Origin: Pollenia angustigena
Taxonomy: Eukaryota > Arthropoda > Insecta > Diptera > Polleniidae
Assembly: GCA_930367215.1 (NCBI GenBank)
Contig: OV884060.1
Span: 101,146,151-101,210,150 of the forward strand
Length of the DNA stretch: 64,000 bases
Direction of reading: 5' to 3'
Position numbers and translations under genes: made by a program. The notes under the pieces were generated by a model, which searched no databases, was not told the DNA's origin, and saw nothing but the letters and a program-made list of their open reading frames with translations. This document shows positions 11,666 to 21,650 of the stretch, in pieces. The stretch's first letter is position 1. Every line of letters begins with the position of its first letter.

Positions 11666-12792
11666 GGTTTGTTAAGTACAGCTTGCAATAACATCGATTG
11701 CATTCTAAGCATTTCCTGCATCATATTACCCATTGTGTTAGTAAAATTATTTACCGTTTGCACTAATGTTTCCATGGTTTTTTCTAGACGAATTAAATTA
11801 GAAACTGGAGTTTCATCATTACTTGGCGAGGCACCTTGCATTGGCTCATGGTTTGATTTTAGGACGTTAGCGTAAGAGGTTCTGTTATTACTAGGCTGGG
11901 GGGCTTGAATTGCATTTGCGGACTAGTTTTCGGTCCGACCGACTGCTTGACGATAGTATATAAAGGGCATCCTCTTTAATTGGCAGTGTGATTACCGCCA
12001 CAGTTGCTAAATTTTTTTACGTTGGGGTCGGTTTTAGACTTGTCGCAAAGAACGGTTCCATGTTATTCACCACATACTACGCAAACAGGGGTTAAGTAGC
12101 AGTATGCCTAAGTATGGCCAAATTCCTGGCAGTTTAGACATTGAACAGGACCATTTCTTTTGTGCGGCTCCTCAATAGTTACCCTTCTGTACAGAATATA
12201 TTTTAAAATATAAATTGGATGCGTTTCATTTTTTTTGAGCTGAACGTCGCCGGGTTCTAGCTCCACTCGAAATAGTGGTTGGGGATTTTTTCCCCTATTT
12301 TTGATATTTGTTACGTTTTTGATTTTAAAGCCCTTCTCTTCTAAAAAAGCTTTAATTTCCCCTGGGTCTACGCATGAGTCTATGCCCTTGATTACTACCT
12401 GAAGACCTTTACTGCTCTTCAGTTGATAAGTATAAAAGTTTTTATTCAGAGTCTCAAATCTTGTAATTACTTTTCGAAAATCATCCTCGTAATTCACCTG
12501 TATTTTAGTCTCGTTAATGATACCGCGCTTTATTGCAGCTACATAAAAGGAATTTTCACCTATCACCGAAATTAAACTTTTTATTAACTCATTAGAGTTT
12601 TGCTCTCTAAGGTATATCGGGGTTGGCTCAGACGATTTAATGACGTTTGGTGCTTCAGAGGATTCATCCTCCAGAATCGCAAAACGATTTTGTGTATTTA
12701 TTTTATCAAAAGAAGGTACTTTTGCGGCCGAAGCAACTGCTGCAGAGGTAGGGCTGCGTCCCCGTTTAAGCACTGCTATGTACCTGTACATA

Positions 12793-13926
12793 CAGTATTA
12801 TTCGGATATAAGAACATCTCATATAAGAACAAAACGCTTATAAGAAACATTTTCAAAAACACCATGTCTTTTTTGCGATTTTTCTAACAAAAAAGGTTTC
12901 ATATAAGAAAAACGCTTATAAGAAAAAAACTGATAAAAGAACATTTTTCTTAAACACCAAAATCACAAAATGTATAGAAAAATAATTTATATAAGAAACT
13001 TCCAACGGCAACACAGAATTTATGTAGTTTGCATGGACAATTCTGTTTTCTGACAGTTTTACAACAAGAACAAATTTTTTTTTTACTTTTAAGCTGGAGG
13101 TCCGCACCACGCGTTACTCGCTTTTTCGCAGCATACGCAGCTGTCAAAAAAGTAGAATCTGTGTAGTTATACGTAGTAAGTTACATGCACAAAAGCGTAG
13201 ATGCCTTGAGGCGAAAAGTAGGCTTACTTTCTACTTTTGTAAGCGTCACAAGCAGCGTTCGAACAAATCAGCTGATTTTGACAAATTAAATTTTATTTTT
13301 ACTTGTGCTGCTGCTACATAAAAAGCGTTGCATGTAACTTGAAACGAAGAACGCAAGTAAGGTTATAAAAGCATGCTCTGCGTGGAGGCGAAAACGTATG
13401 TTATGGAACTCCAGCTTTAGTTTCAGATGAGCGAGCTGGTACTCATGAGAAGCTTTGTGTTTTTTGTCAATAAAAACAAAAGTTAAAATTTTGAAAGAAA
13501 TACAAAACGGTATAAAAAGAAGCGAAATTGCAAAATATATAATATTGGACTTTCAACGTTATCTTAAATAGTGAAAAACTCAAAAGACATAGACAATAAT
13601 TATTTGAAAGTTAGAAACTTTAACATAAGGTCTTCACCTGACAATTTTTTGTCATACCAAACATCAAAGTCCATATAGAAAAAACTTTAAAATTTTTGTC
13701 AGCGTTTTTATATGAAGTTTGACGTTTATTATAAAAAAAAATTGTCAAGTGCTGACCCTATGTAACAAAAAAGAGAGACAGAAAACCAAAAAATGAAAGT
13801 CTTATGGCCATAGCTACTTATATAAGAAATAAGTTTCTTATATAAAATAGTTGTATATAAGAAAGAAACGCTTATAAGAAACTTTTTTCCTGGATTTTTT
13901 AAGTTTCTTATATCCGATAAATACTG
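12793..13926. mobile_element. pogo-like element (1134 bp), TA target site
   Basis: The left end CAGTATTATTCGGATATAAG and right end CTTATATCCGATAAATACTG are inverted repeats, with TA at 12791-12792 and 13927-13928. The CAGTAT start and TA TSD resemble pogo/Tigger elements. The ends are rich in TTATAAGAAA motifs. No transposase frame, so a non-autonomous derivative. Inserted in LINE ORF1. Confidence 0.85.
13088..13427. repeat. Possible nested inverted repeat inside the pogo-like element
   Basis: TTAAGCTGGAGGTCC near 13088 is imperfectly matched by GGAACTCCAGCTTTA near 13412-13427, with further patchy matches inward. It may be an old MITE; no clear target duplication. Confidence 0.35.
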
Positions 13927-14559
13927 TACCAACTTGTACTGTAGGCTTTTGACAGCTTTTTACAGGGGGGTTTTCCATTGCATTTGTGTTTAAGTTCATG
14001 GTATCATTTCCCACTACATTTGTTTTTGACATCACGGCAATACTTGCAGGTCTGGCAACGCTTGTCACCAAATCTAGTTGTAGTTTTTTTAATGAGTCAC
14101 TATCCACTGTTTTTGTAAACCCCGAGGGTGATAGGGAACGTGTTCGAGTAATAGGCTTAGCCGTTAAATAGTTTATATTATTTTGTTTAGTTTAATTTAT
14201 TTCTGCATTATTTTCGTTTGCTTGAACTAAAACGTAAACGTTTCTTTCATTTTGTCTTAGTGTTGTTTCACTGTTCGTACTCATGCAAAGAGTTGTTTTT
14301 GTTTTTCACCGTTTTGCTTTGCTTTAATATTTTTATTATTTATTGTATTTTACAACAACAAAACAAAAAAAAAAAAAATTTAAATGTTTTTGTTCAGAAT
14401 ATGTATACACATCAGAGAATAGCTTTTTGCAATTGAAAAAAAATCGCATTTAATTAACGACAACAAATACACACGCTTACGGTCATACAGTCAAACTCGC
14501 GCAACCGCAAATATTCGCTGCTGGTTTGCAGTCATTCAAATAACGCACATCGTGCTTTG

Positions 14560-14819
14560 TTATCTATACAATCGTTGCCTTCGTTTTTTTTTTATAAAGA
14601 TTCTAAGTGTTCTGAGCGCAAATGATTGTTTGGTAAAGAAACAAAAAATACAAACGAAAGAGCCAGAAATCAAACAATCATTACTCATGTATTTATGCAG
14701 CATTAACTATGTAGTACAAGAAAAAAAAAATTTAAATGAAACTAAACACACATACTTATGTAGGTACACACAATTTCCATAGAAACAAAAAGTACAGTAG
14801 TAGTAGTAGTAGGTACAAT
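14560..14819. other. Unassigned sequence with short (AGT)n
   Basis: AT-rich, includes an (AGT)n run at about 14794-14812. No gene recognised. Confidence 0.4.
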
Positions 14820-15285
14820 GTATTTTTGTTATTGTTGTTTTTATTGTTGTTAATTTTGAAAAAGCGTCTCATCAAAGACTATAGATTTATAAAGATATTG
14901 CACGACCATACAAAGTTCATACATTTTTCTCTCTATATTAATTTTTCTGGTGGATTTAGCCGCTAAATCCACTTGTGAGAGTAAATTACAGTCTTTATTA
15001 CTACTCTCAGAAAACTTTTCTCACTTATCAGCGTATATGTATGTGCACACGAGTATGTGTGTTTGTATGTGTATACATTGCATTTAAAAAATAAAAACAA
15101 ACTAAAAAGAAGTCTGGTTTTCTTGTTGAAAACACATTTAAATAATAAAAGATGTTTTGTTTGCATTCCATTTCTGTGCAAATAACCTACGTTAAACCAA
15201 ATGTGACAGATTTTAATTGTAGGGCAATAATATGTGTTTTATTGTTGTACAGATGAAATTTTATCGATTCGCACCGACGTTCAAA
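14820..15285 (+). repeat. Long inverted repeat, left arm
   Basis: Reads as the reverse complement of 21241-21650 in several blocks: GTGCAAATAACCTACG, AATTGTAGGGCA, a block around CAAAGACTATA..ATAAAGAT, and TATCGATT.GCACC. The arms are diverged with indels. They enclose the P-like relics and other elements at 15.4-21.2 kb. Confidence 0.6.
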
Positions 15286-15483
15286 TGCTGTTATTGTCTA
15301 AATTTAAACAATTGTAGGCATATAAAAAAATAATTTTTCTGAAAGAATAAACTGCTTTGTTCATAAAAGATATTTTATATTTTCTAAAGCGACATGGCCA
15401 CACATTAACATGCCTCATCAAACTCACAATTTTGTAATTGTGTTAGTAATAAAAAACTCACAAGTATGGTTCAATGTGAATTT

Positions 15484-16365
15484 GATGATAACACTACGTG
15501 ACAAAATTTCAACAAAGTCGTGACCAAATGAATTTGACACCTAATCTTTATGTAAAATTGTCCGCTGAATCCAAATATGAAGTCAGAATTGTCAAAAGTA
15601 GAACAGTTTTGAGATATTCCAAAATAACCGTTATTTGCGTTTTTAAAAAAGATGATGTGACTGAAATGCAAATATCTTCAAAATTTTTAAACGGATTACG
15701 TTTTTCTTTATTTTTAGTGAAAGGTAATAAAATTTCTAAAATAACCATGGATTGCTTGTGAATATTGGTCAATTTGGCCTATATTGGCTTACAATTATAT
15801 GTGAATAAATAAATAAATAAATAAATAAATAAATGACAGAGTTACAGTGGACAAAATTTCAAGCTTCATTGAAAATTTTATGAGTTTGTTCAATTTTGCT
15901 CTATTCAAGTTATTTTTTTTAAACCAATGATTTAAAAACCCTAATATTTTATTGCATGCGACATTAGATTATTTTACTATGAACATTATGAGCCCAACAA
16001 GACATAAATTGGTACAAAAATGACAAAGCTACAGAAGATTTAGTAAATTAACCCACATAGAAATTCAATAGTTTCAAGCAATTTTTAATATTTATTGTTA
16101 CTAAAAATTTAGCTTTATATATTTATTTGTCGTGGGTTAATTCAATTAATCTTCTGTAACTTTGTCATTTTTGCACCGATGTTCGTATTGAAATGGGCTA
16201 AAATTTTGTGTTTTGGATATTTGCATATCACTCACATCATCTTTTTTAATAACACAAAAAACGCTTATTTTAGACAATTCTGATTTCATATTCGGATTCA
16301 TCGGAAAATTTTACACAAAGATTGGGTGTCAAATTCATTTGGTCAAAAAATTGTCACGTAGTGTA
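15484..16365. repeat. Inverted repeat with ~180-bp arms
   Basis: 15484-15680 (ACTACGTGACAA, TGAATTTGACACC, AAAAAAGATGATGTGA) matches the reverse complement of 16200-16365 at roughly 85 percent by eye. A second, inner inverted pair with ~45-bp arms lies at about 16013-16060 and 16130-16175 (GACAAAG.TACAGAAGATT). No coding motif was recognised in the open frame through the left arm. Confidence 0.65.
15804..15835 (+). repeat. (AAAT)n microsatellite
   Basis: Seven to eight AAAT units follow ATATGTGA; may be the simple-repeat tail of a retroposon. Confidence 0.8.
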
Positions 16366-16540
16366 ATCAAAATACTTTTAATTTTCATAAAAATTTGCCA
16401 CCAGTTTGATGTGTATGAACGTAATTTCTTTCAATTTTATTTTTATTAAAATTGTATTATTTGAAAAATTATTAAATCGTTTCCGCCGAAAAATCCAATT
16501 TTATTTATTATTACAACAAATTATTATCACAAATTATGCA

Positions 16541-16600
16541 ACAGATTCAGGCTTTGGAAGTTGTGTGCTCCTTCCGTCTTACTTTTTGAAGTTTGTAAAA
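16541..16600 (+). pseudogene. P-element/THAP9-like transposase fragment (short)
   Basis: Reads as DSGFGSCVLLPSYFLKFVK, the same block as SDFGGLCALSDLFFEVCK in the copy at 18625-18933. A SINE is inserted directly after it at about 16613. Too short to tell more. Confidence 0.5.
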
Positions 16601-16612
16601 TTAAGCAATAAG

Positions 16613-16745
16613 CACTACCAACTAGCCTACCGGGGTAGTGAGCCAGTCGATCAGCGCTGGGGTTCGGGTTCGATTTCCGTTAGATACTCTGGTTTCTTTC
16701 CTGCAGACAAGCGAAGAGCTTCGCGGGATTAGGATAGGACAAAAA
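16613..16745 (+). mobile_element. tRNA-derived SINE, copy B, with inverted 5' end
   Basis: From TAGTGAGCCAGTC onward it matches the other copies through the B box (GGTTCGATTTCC) and the 3' module CTCTGGTTTCTTTCCTGC, then a short A tail. The first ~24 bases (CACTACCAACTAGCCTACCG...) are the reverse complement of the canonical SINE 5' end, so this copy carries a 5' inversion. Inserted next to a P-like transposase fragment. Confidence 0.85.
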
Positions 16746-16893
16746 ATATGTGGATTTCGCTACATTCAATATATAGAATGAAACCCAATAAAATCAAAGC
16801 CATATTATTAAAATTGTTCGCATATTATACTTTTATTTTTATTTATTTATGTAAAAAGTGTTATATTTTACAGCAACTTAAACAACTTAAATA

Positions 16894-17492
16894 CCCAGCA
16901 AAAACTTGGTAATGACATGCCATTACTGCACAACTTACTTTTCAATGACTACTACATACCATCTGCATTACATAGAAGTAGTTTGGTAATGGCTGACATA
17001 TAATCTGATACCTAAGTACTTGTGAATGAGTTGATTAACGAAATTTATAATTCATTCATAATAAAATGCATCTTCGGTTGAAGTTTTTTCAAATTTAATA
17101 CAAATTGATTTAACATATTTGTTCATACAATTTGTTTTTTTTTTTATTATAAATAAAAAACAATTTGTAATAAATTTGAATATGAAAAATTATGCTGTAC
17201 TGAAATTTTATAGTCATGACATGTTAGTTGTAATTTTGGTGACATTGGAGTAATAAGTTATTTAAGTCCCTATTTGTAAGCGAATGTGGTAATGACTTAT
17301 TTTACTCCCTATTTGTAAACGAATGTGGTAATGACTTATTTAACTCCCTATTTGTAAGCGAGGGAGGTAGGTACTTGCCTCCAATGACATCACCGTGTTA
17401 AAATAATGAGTTAAAATGCCAATGTATAAGTAGTGAAGAGTCGTTATATTAGCTTTTTAACTCATTACTTTGCAATGTAAGTTTTTGCTGGG
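16894..17492. mobile_element. 599-bp MITE with CCCAGCAAAAACTT termini
   Basis: The left end CCCAGCAAAAACTTGG and right end AAGTTTTTGCTGGG are inverted, with TA on both flanks (16892-16893 and 17493-17494). Inside are about three 39-bp tandem units at 17262-17358. Non-coding. It lies against the P-like relic at 17495. Confidence 0.75.
17262..17358 (+). repeat. 39-bp tandem repeat, about 2.5 units
   Basis: TCCCTATTTGTAA recurs at 17267, 17306 and 17345, an exact 39-base period, separated by GCGAATGTGGTAATGAC-type spacers. Confidence 0.85.
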
Positions 17493-17494
17493 TA

Positions 17495-18522
17495 ATAATC
17501 AACAAATTCAGACAAATAATTATATTGATGACATAGCCTCGTACACGGATCAGCAAAAGCATAATTGTATGGTTGTAACAATCATTTTGCTCGTCAAACC
17601 AAATCGAATAAATGGTATTATTAGTACATTCTACGCACTCCTCCATAATAACTTTTTTTTTGTGTTTCATTGCTCTGTTCTTTAAAAATAAATTTTCGAA
17701 AACTTTTATGTTAATTTTGCATATTTCGAAAAACAAATCAGAGGTTGAACATAAACTTCCAAAATCAGATTAATTTTCATAGTTTTTCGTATGGATATAC
17801 ATTTCTGATGGGTATGTTAAAATTTGAGATGGTTTAAGAATATCTATTCGGCATTTAGTGCAGGATACTCGTTGCGCTATGTAGCCAATGAAATATCGAC
17901 TAGAAGTATGTTCTATTGACACATTCACAAAGTTAAAGCTGTCGGCACTTTCATCAAAATATGCTTCATTTTCCTGGTATATATCTGCGATATCTATTAA
18001 GGGGGTTGTATTATTAGGTGATATACTGTCATTAACTTCTAAAATGTTTTGAAAGTCAAGTGGAAAAAATATTGCGTCGTCTTCTGCACAATTTTTTGAG
18101 GAGCTAAATTGCATTATTTTTAAAGATAAAAGCTTGGCCATTGCGATGTTGAATTCGTGAACAGAAGGGTTTTTACAATGGCCACCTTTGTCGCGTACAT
18201 ATGAAAATACGTTTTCTAATGGGTCTTGGTTAAAACGTCTGGTTAAAATGGTAAGTTAATTAGAATTTTCTTGTAACATTTGCTCGGTTAACGATAATAT
18301 ACCACTGGTGGTTTCGATTAGTCCACTGATGCAGAATATTTTGTTACCGAAATATTCAACTTGCCGTATGTACGAAACTAGCTCTTGCAGTACTTCCCAA
18401 GTTTTATTATTAAGCCTTAACCCACGCTTCAGCGGGTTGGGTTCATTGAAATTTTTACTATTAAAACAGTCAAAGTAGCTATCGAGTTTTTTTAGAAGAT
18501 ACTCAAAGGACTGACAGTACAT
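17495..18522 (-). pseudogene. P-element/THAP9-like transposase pseudogene, C-terminal half
   Basis: Three minus-strand frames in order. 18522-18256 has FDCFNSKNFNEPNPLKRG and a GLIETTSGILSLTEQML block, like the NSR and G(F/W)..SI.SL motifs of P/THAP9 transposases. 18141-17770 has TSSRYFIGYIAQRVSCTKCR. After a stop, SDFGSLCSTSDLFFEICK and NRAMKHKKKVIMEECVECT follow to about 17500. The order matches the C-terminal part of that family (RNase H end, GTP-binding/insertion region, YIAGY-C-C block). The THAP domain and catalytic N-half are absent. The family assignment is from memory of motif style, so treat it as likely rather than proven. A second copy in the opposite strand starts 19 bases away. 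Confidence 0.6.
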
Positions 18523-18540
18523 CAGAGAGTACTCACACCC

Positions 18541-18933
18541 CTGAAATAGAAATCGCAGATATGTATATACAATGAAAATGAAGAATATTTTAATGAAGAT
18601 GCCGATTCTTTTACATCCAACAATGTGCCAATAGAATTAACATCGAGTCGATATTTTGTTGGTTACATAGCACAACGAATATTATGCGTTAAATGTCGTA
18701 TGGATATAATAAAACCAGCGCAAATTTTGTCATATCCTTCAGAAAAGTTTGTTCATGCAAAAAATTATCAAAAAGAATCCGACTTTGGAGGTTTGTGTGC
18801 CCTCTCTGACTTATTTTTTGAAGTTTGTAAAATTCATATAAAGGTCTTTGAAAAAATATTTTTACAAAATAAAGAAATGAAAGGCATAAAAAAATTTATT
18901 GTTGAGCAATGCGTGAGTTGTACAAAAATTTAA
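18541..18933 (+). pseudogene. P-element/THAP9-like transposase fragment, inverted second copy
   Basis: Plus-strand frame with IELTSSRYFVGYIAQRILCV, then KESDFGGLCALSDLFFEVCK and EMKGIKKFIVEQCVSCT, about 70 percent identical to the minus-strand relic at 18141-17500. The two lie tail-to-tail with only the NSR-containing part unshared. It diverges from the neighbour too much to be a very recent inversion. No initiating region; ends in TAA at 18933. Confidence 0.6.
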
Positions 18934-19302
18934 TTTATTCTTTTTGGTTTGAGGAGAATGACGTATGTTATAAACACAGGATGGAGATGCTTAATTTACT
19001 AGTTCTTATTATTATTACGGAAGCATTCCACATGGGAAACTTACAAATACAAATTATCAAGTACTGAAAAAGTTAAAATTTTAACCATTAAACTTGTAAA
19101 GAGCTCATACGAAAAATCAATAAATAGGTACTCATAGTAAATAGTAAGAAACAAACACTCTTTTTATACCCTCCACCACAATTAGTTGTGAAGAGGGTAT
19201 ATTCAGTTTGTCATTCCGTGTGAAACTTTTTTACTATTCATCTCAGACCCTATAAAGTATATATATTCTGGGTCCTTGAGTAATTTTAAGTCGATTTAGC
19301 CA

Positions 19303-19362
19303 TGTCCGTCTGTCTGTCCGTCTGTCTGTCCGTCTGTCTGTCCGTCTGTCTGTCCGTCTGTT
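19303..19362 (+). repeat. 12-bp minisatellite GTCTGTCTGTCC, about 5 units
   Basis: Expansion of the single GTCCGTCTGTCTG motif normally found in this repeat. Absent from the copy at 46.2 kb, so it expanded locally. Confidence 0.9.
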
Positions 19363-19620
19363 GAAAACACGCTCACTTTCGAAAAACTCAAAAGAAATCA
19401 ACAAACTTGGTGTCAAATTGCTTGTAGTTATCCTAAGCAGTTTGGGATTGAAATTCAGCAAAATCGGTTCAATAGGATCTGAGCTATGAATCAAAATGTG
19501 GAACCACCACCTAAAAAAAATTGATAATTTTGTTACAAAAACTAACATAAATGGTGGAAAAATTCACAGAATGATATAAGATTTCGCAACAATTCGTTTT
19601 ATTCAACTGGAAATCACGCT

Positions 19621-20690
19621 GTGAAATTTCGTGAAGATCCGTCAATAATTTACCCTAGGCCCCATATAAGCCCTACTCCCGGAAAACAGTATATTAAGCC
19701 TAAAACCCTAACTAACAATGCTATCATTACAAGTTTTGGCAAGTAACAGTTACATAGGACTAGAAATTTAACTGTTAAGTTTCGTGAAGATCGGTCCATA
19801 ATTTACCATAGGCCCCATATAAAACCTACTTCCGGAAAACAACTTAGTACGCCTAAAAACGTAAAAAATAATGCTATCATAACAAAATTTGGTACATCAA
19901 AGTTTTATTGGACAAGAAATAAAATTGTGTTATTTCGTGAAGATCGGTCCATAACTTACCCTGGGCCCCATATAAACCTTACTCCCGGAAAACAGTTTAG
20001 TACGCCTAAATCCGTAAAAAATAATGCTATCATAACAAAATTTGGTACATCAAAGTTTTATAGGACAAGAAATAAAACTGTGTAATTTCGTGAAGATCGG
20101 TCCATAATTTACCCTGGGCCCCATATAAACCCTACTCCCGGAAAACAATTTAGTACGCCTAAAACCGTAAAAAATAACGCTAGCGTAACAAAATTTGGTA
20201 CGTCACAGTGTTTTAGGACAAGAAATAACACTGTGAAATTTCGTGACGATCGTTCCATAATTTACCTTGGGCTCCATATAAACCCTACTACCGGAAAACA
20301 GTTTAGTACGCCTAAAACCGTAAAAAATAATGCAATCATTACAAATTTTGGCTCGTCACAGTTTTATAGGACTATAAATGATACTGTGAAATTTCGTGAA
20401 GATCGGTACATAATTTACCCTAGGCCCCATAGAAACCCTACTCCCGGAAAACAGTTCAGTACACCTAAAACCATAATTAATAATGCTATCATAACAGAAA
20501 TTGGTACGTCACAGTTTTAAAGGACTAGAAATGACGCTGTGAAATTTCGTGATGATCGGTCCATAATTTACCCTAGGCCCCATATAAACCCTTCTACCGG
20601 AAAACAGTTTGGTTGCCTTAAACCATAATTAATAACAAATCGTCACAGTTTAAGATTATAATAACATCATACAGATATTACACCTTAAAC
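19621..20690 (+). repeat. 153-bp tandem repeat, seven units
   Basis: The anchor (GTGAA)ATTTCGTGAAGATC recurs at 19621, 19774, 19927, 20080, 20233, 20386 and 20539, an unbroken 153-base period. Each unit holds CCATAATTTACCCTAGGCCC and AAAACAGTTTAGTACGCC. Since 153 is divisible by three, an incidental open frame spans nearly two units. Confidence 0.95.
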
Positions 20691-20783
20691 ATTCAAACTG
20701 TCGGTGGAGGGTATCAAAGATTCGGCACAGCCGAATATAGCACTCTAACTTGTTATTTTTAAATTCGTTTGATATATGTATAC

Positions 20784-21178
20784 TAGGGCGGGTCGATTTT
20801 TTTTTTAAATCGTATAGCAAAAACGTCTAAAATAAAATCCTAATCCGCGCCTCTCGACTTGAAAATTTATACCTATGCCCACCTTTGCAAAAAAAAATTT
20901 TTTTTAAAAAATAGCTTTTTCCAAAAAGAAATCGAATTTTTTTAATAAAATTGCTTAGTAACGTATGTAGTTCTTTTGCATGTTTTTATTTTTTTACCTT
21001 CAAAATTTTTTTTACATAAAAAAAAATTTTCAGCCAAGTAAAAAAATGTTCAAGTCGAGAGGCGCGGATTAGGATTTTATTTTAGACCCATGGTTTCTTC
21101 GGAGAATTTTATGTATATTACGTTTTTGCTATACGATTTTTAATTTTTTTTTTCATCCATACAAATCAACCCGCCCTA
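20784..21178. mobile_element. hAT-type MITE (395 bp) with perfect 8-bp TSD
   Basis: The left end TAGGGCGGGTCGATTT and right end AAATCAACCCGCCCTA are inverted. ATGTATAC flanks both sides exactly (20776-20783 and 21179-21186). The arms extend inward with a second paired block (CCTAATCCGCGCCTCTCGAC at 20840 and its complement at 21055), so much of it can fold. Non-coding. Confidence 0.9.
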
Positions 21179-21240
21179 ATGTATACATACACACATGGTA
21201 AGTACGTAATTAAATAATCTAAAAAATGGAATTATAATTC

Positions 21241-21650
21241 GGTGCAAATCGATATAGTTTAATTTTTACAAAAATAAAACACATACTGCTGCCCTACAAT
21301 TACGCAATTGGTCGCATTCCCTCTTACGTAGGTTATTTGCACATAAATTGTTTGAAAACAAAACGAAATCAATTAAAAAAAATACCAAAAACCGGTTTCA
21401 ACGAAAAAAAACACACACACTTTGGCTGGCAAAAACAGCAAACATGTGTATGTATTAATGCATGTGGTTTCTCGCTCTCTTTAGTTCTCTGAATGTGAGC
21501 ACGAAGTTTTTACTTTCTTGTTACTTCCCCCCCTCATCATTAAGAAGCACAACATTTTCAAAAATTACAAATGTACTAAGTGCAACATCTTTATATATTT
21601 ATAGTCTTTGGTCTCATCGTTGTTTATTGTTGTTGTTGTTAATGTAAACA
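21241..21650 (-). repeat. Long inverted repeat, right arm
   Basis: Partner of 14820-15285 in opposite orientation (CGTAGGTTATTTGCAC, GCCCTACAATTACG). See that entry. Confidence 0.6.

Larger units (their letters stand above)
11662..14107 (-). pseudogene. jockey-type LINE ORF1 (Gag-like, zinc-knuckle) pseudogene, split by a transposon
   Basis: Encodes the RNA-binding ORF1 protein of the LINE RNP. The 5' part (14107-13928; no upstream ATG, so the start is uncertain) begins DSDSLKKLQLDLV. The middle (12791-12108) has a ~150-residue globular region and the first knuckle, CLNCQEFGHT, after which TAG and TAA stops interrupt three C-X2-C knuckles. The tail runs through LEKTMETLVQTVNNF and an M-rich helix to a TGA overlapping the ORF2 ATG. 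The pogo-like element at 12793-13926 sits between the first two parts. Removing it with one TA puts both parts in the same frame. Confidence 0.85.
8927..14500 (-). mobile_element. jockey-type LINE, near full length but decayed
   Basis: Minus-strand element with 5' leader, ORF1 (Gag-like), ORF2 (endonuclease and RT), short 3' UTR with an AATAAA-like signal, and a poly-A tail (poly-T on plus, 8927-8938). ORF1 and ORF2 overlap as ATGA at 11662-11665, a typical compact jockey arrangement. The 5' boundary is uncertain (about 14300-14560). A pogo-like element splits ORF1. I could not identify a target duplication. Confidence 0.85.
19158..20756 (+). repeat. Calyptrate-type interspersed repeat, copy 1, with 153-bp tandem array
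   Basis: Opens with CTTTTTATACCCTCCACC and closes with GGTGGAGGGTATCAAAGATT, then CCGAATATAGC and CTCTAACTTGTTA. The start and end can pair as a stem. In between are a CCGTCTGTC-type minisatellite and seven 153-bp units. A shorter copy is at 46110-47194. The class is not settled: it has no clear TSD or coding region. Widespread in fly genomes as I remember them. Confidence 0.85.

Noticed and set aside
17262..17358. CRISPR-like spaced repeat
   Set aside because: Only ~2.5 contiguous tandem units inside a eukaryotic MITE; spacers are themselves repeated.
19243..19548. 101-codon minus frame with TDRRTDRR repeats
   Set aside because: Arises from the GTCTGTCTGTCC minisatellite within a dispersed repeat.
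20233..20520. 95-codon open frame
   Set aside because: By-product of the 153-bp tandem repeat, whose length is a multiple of three.
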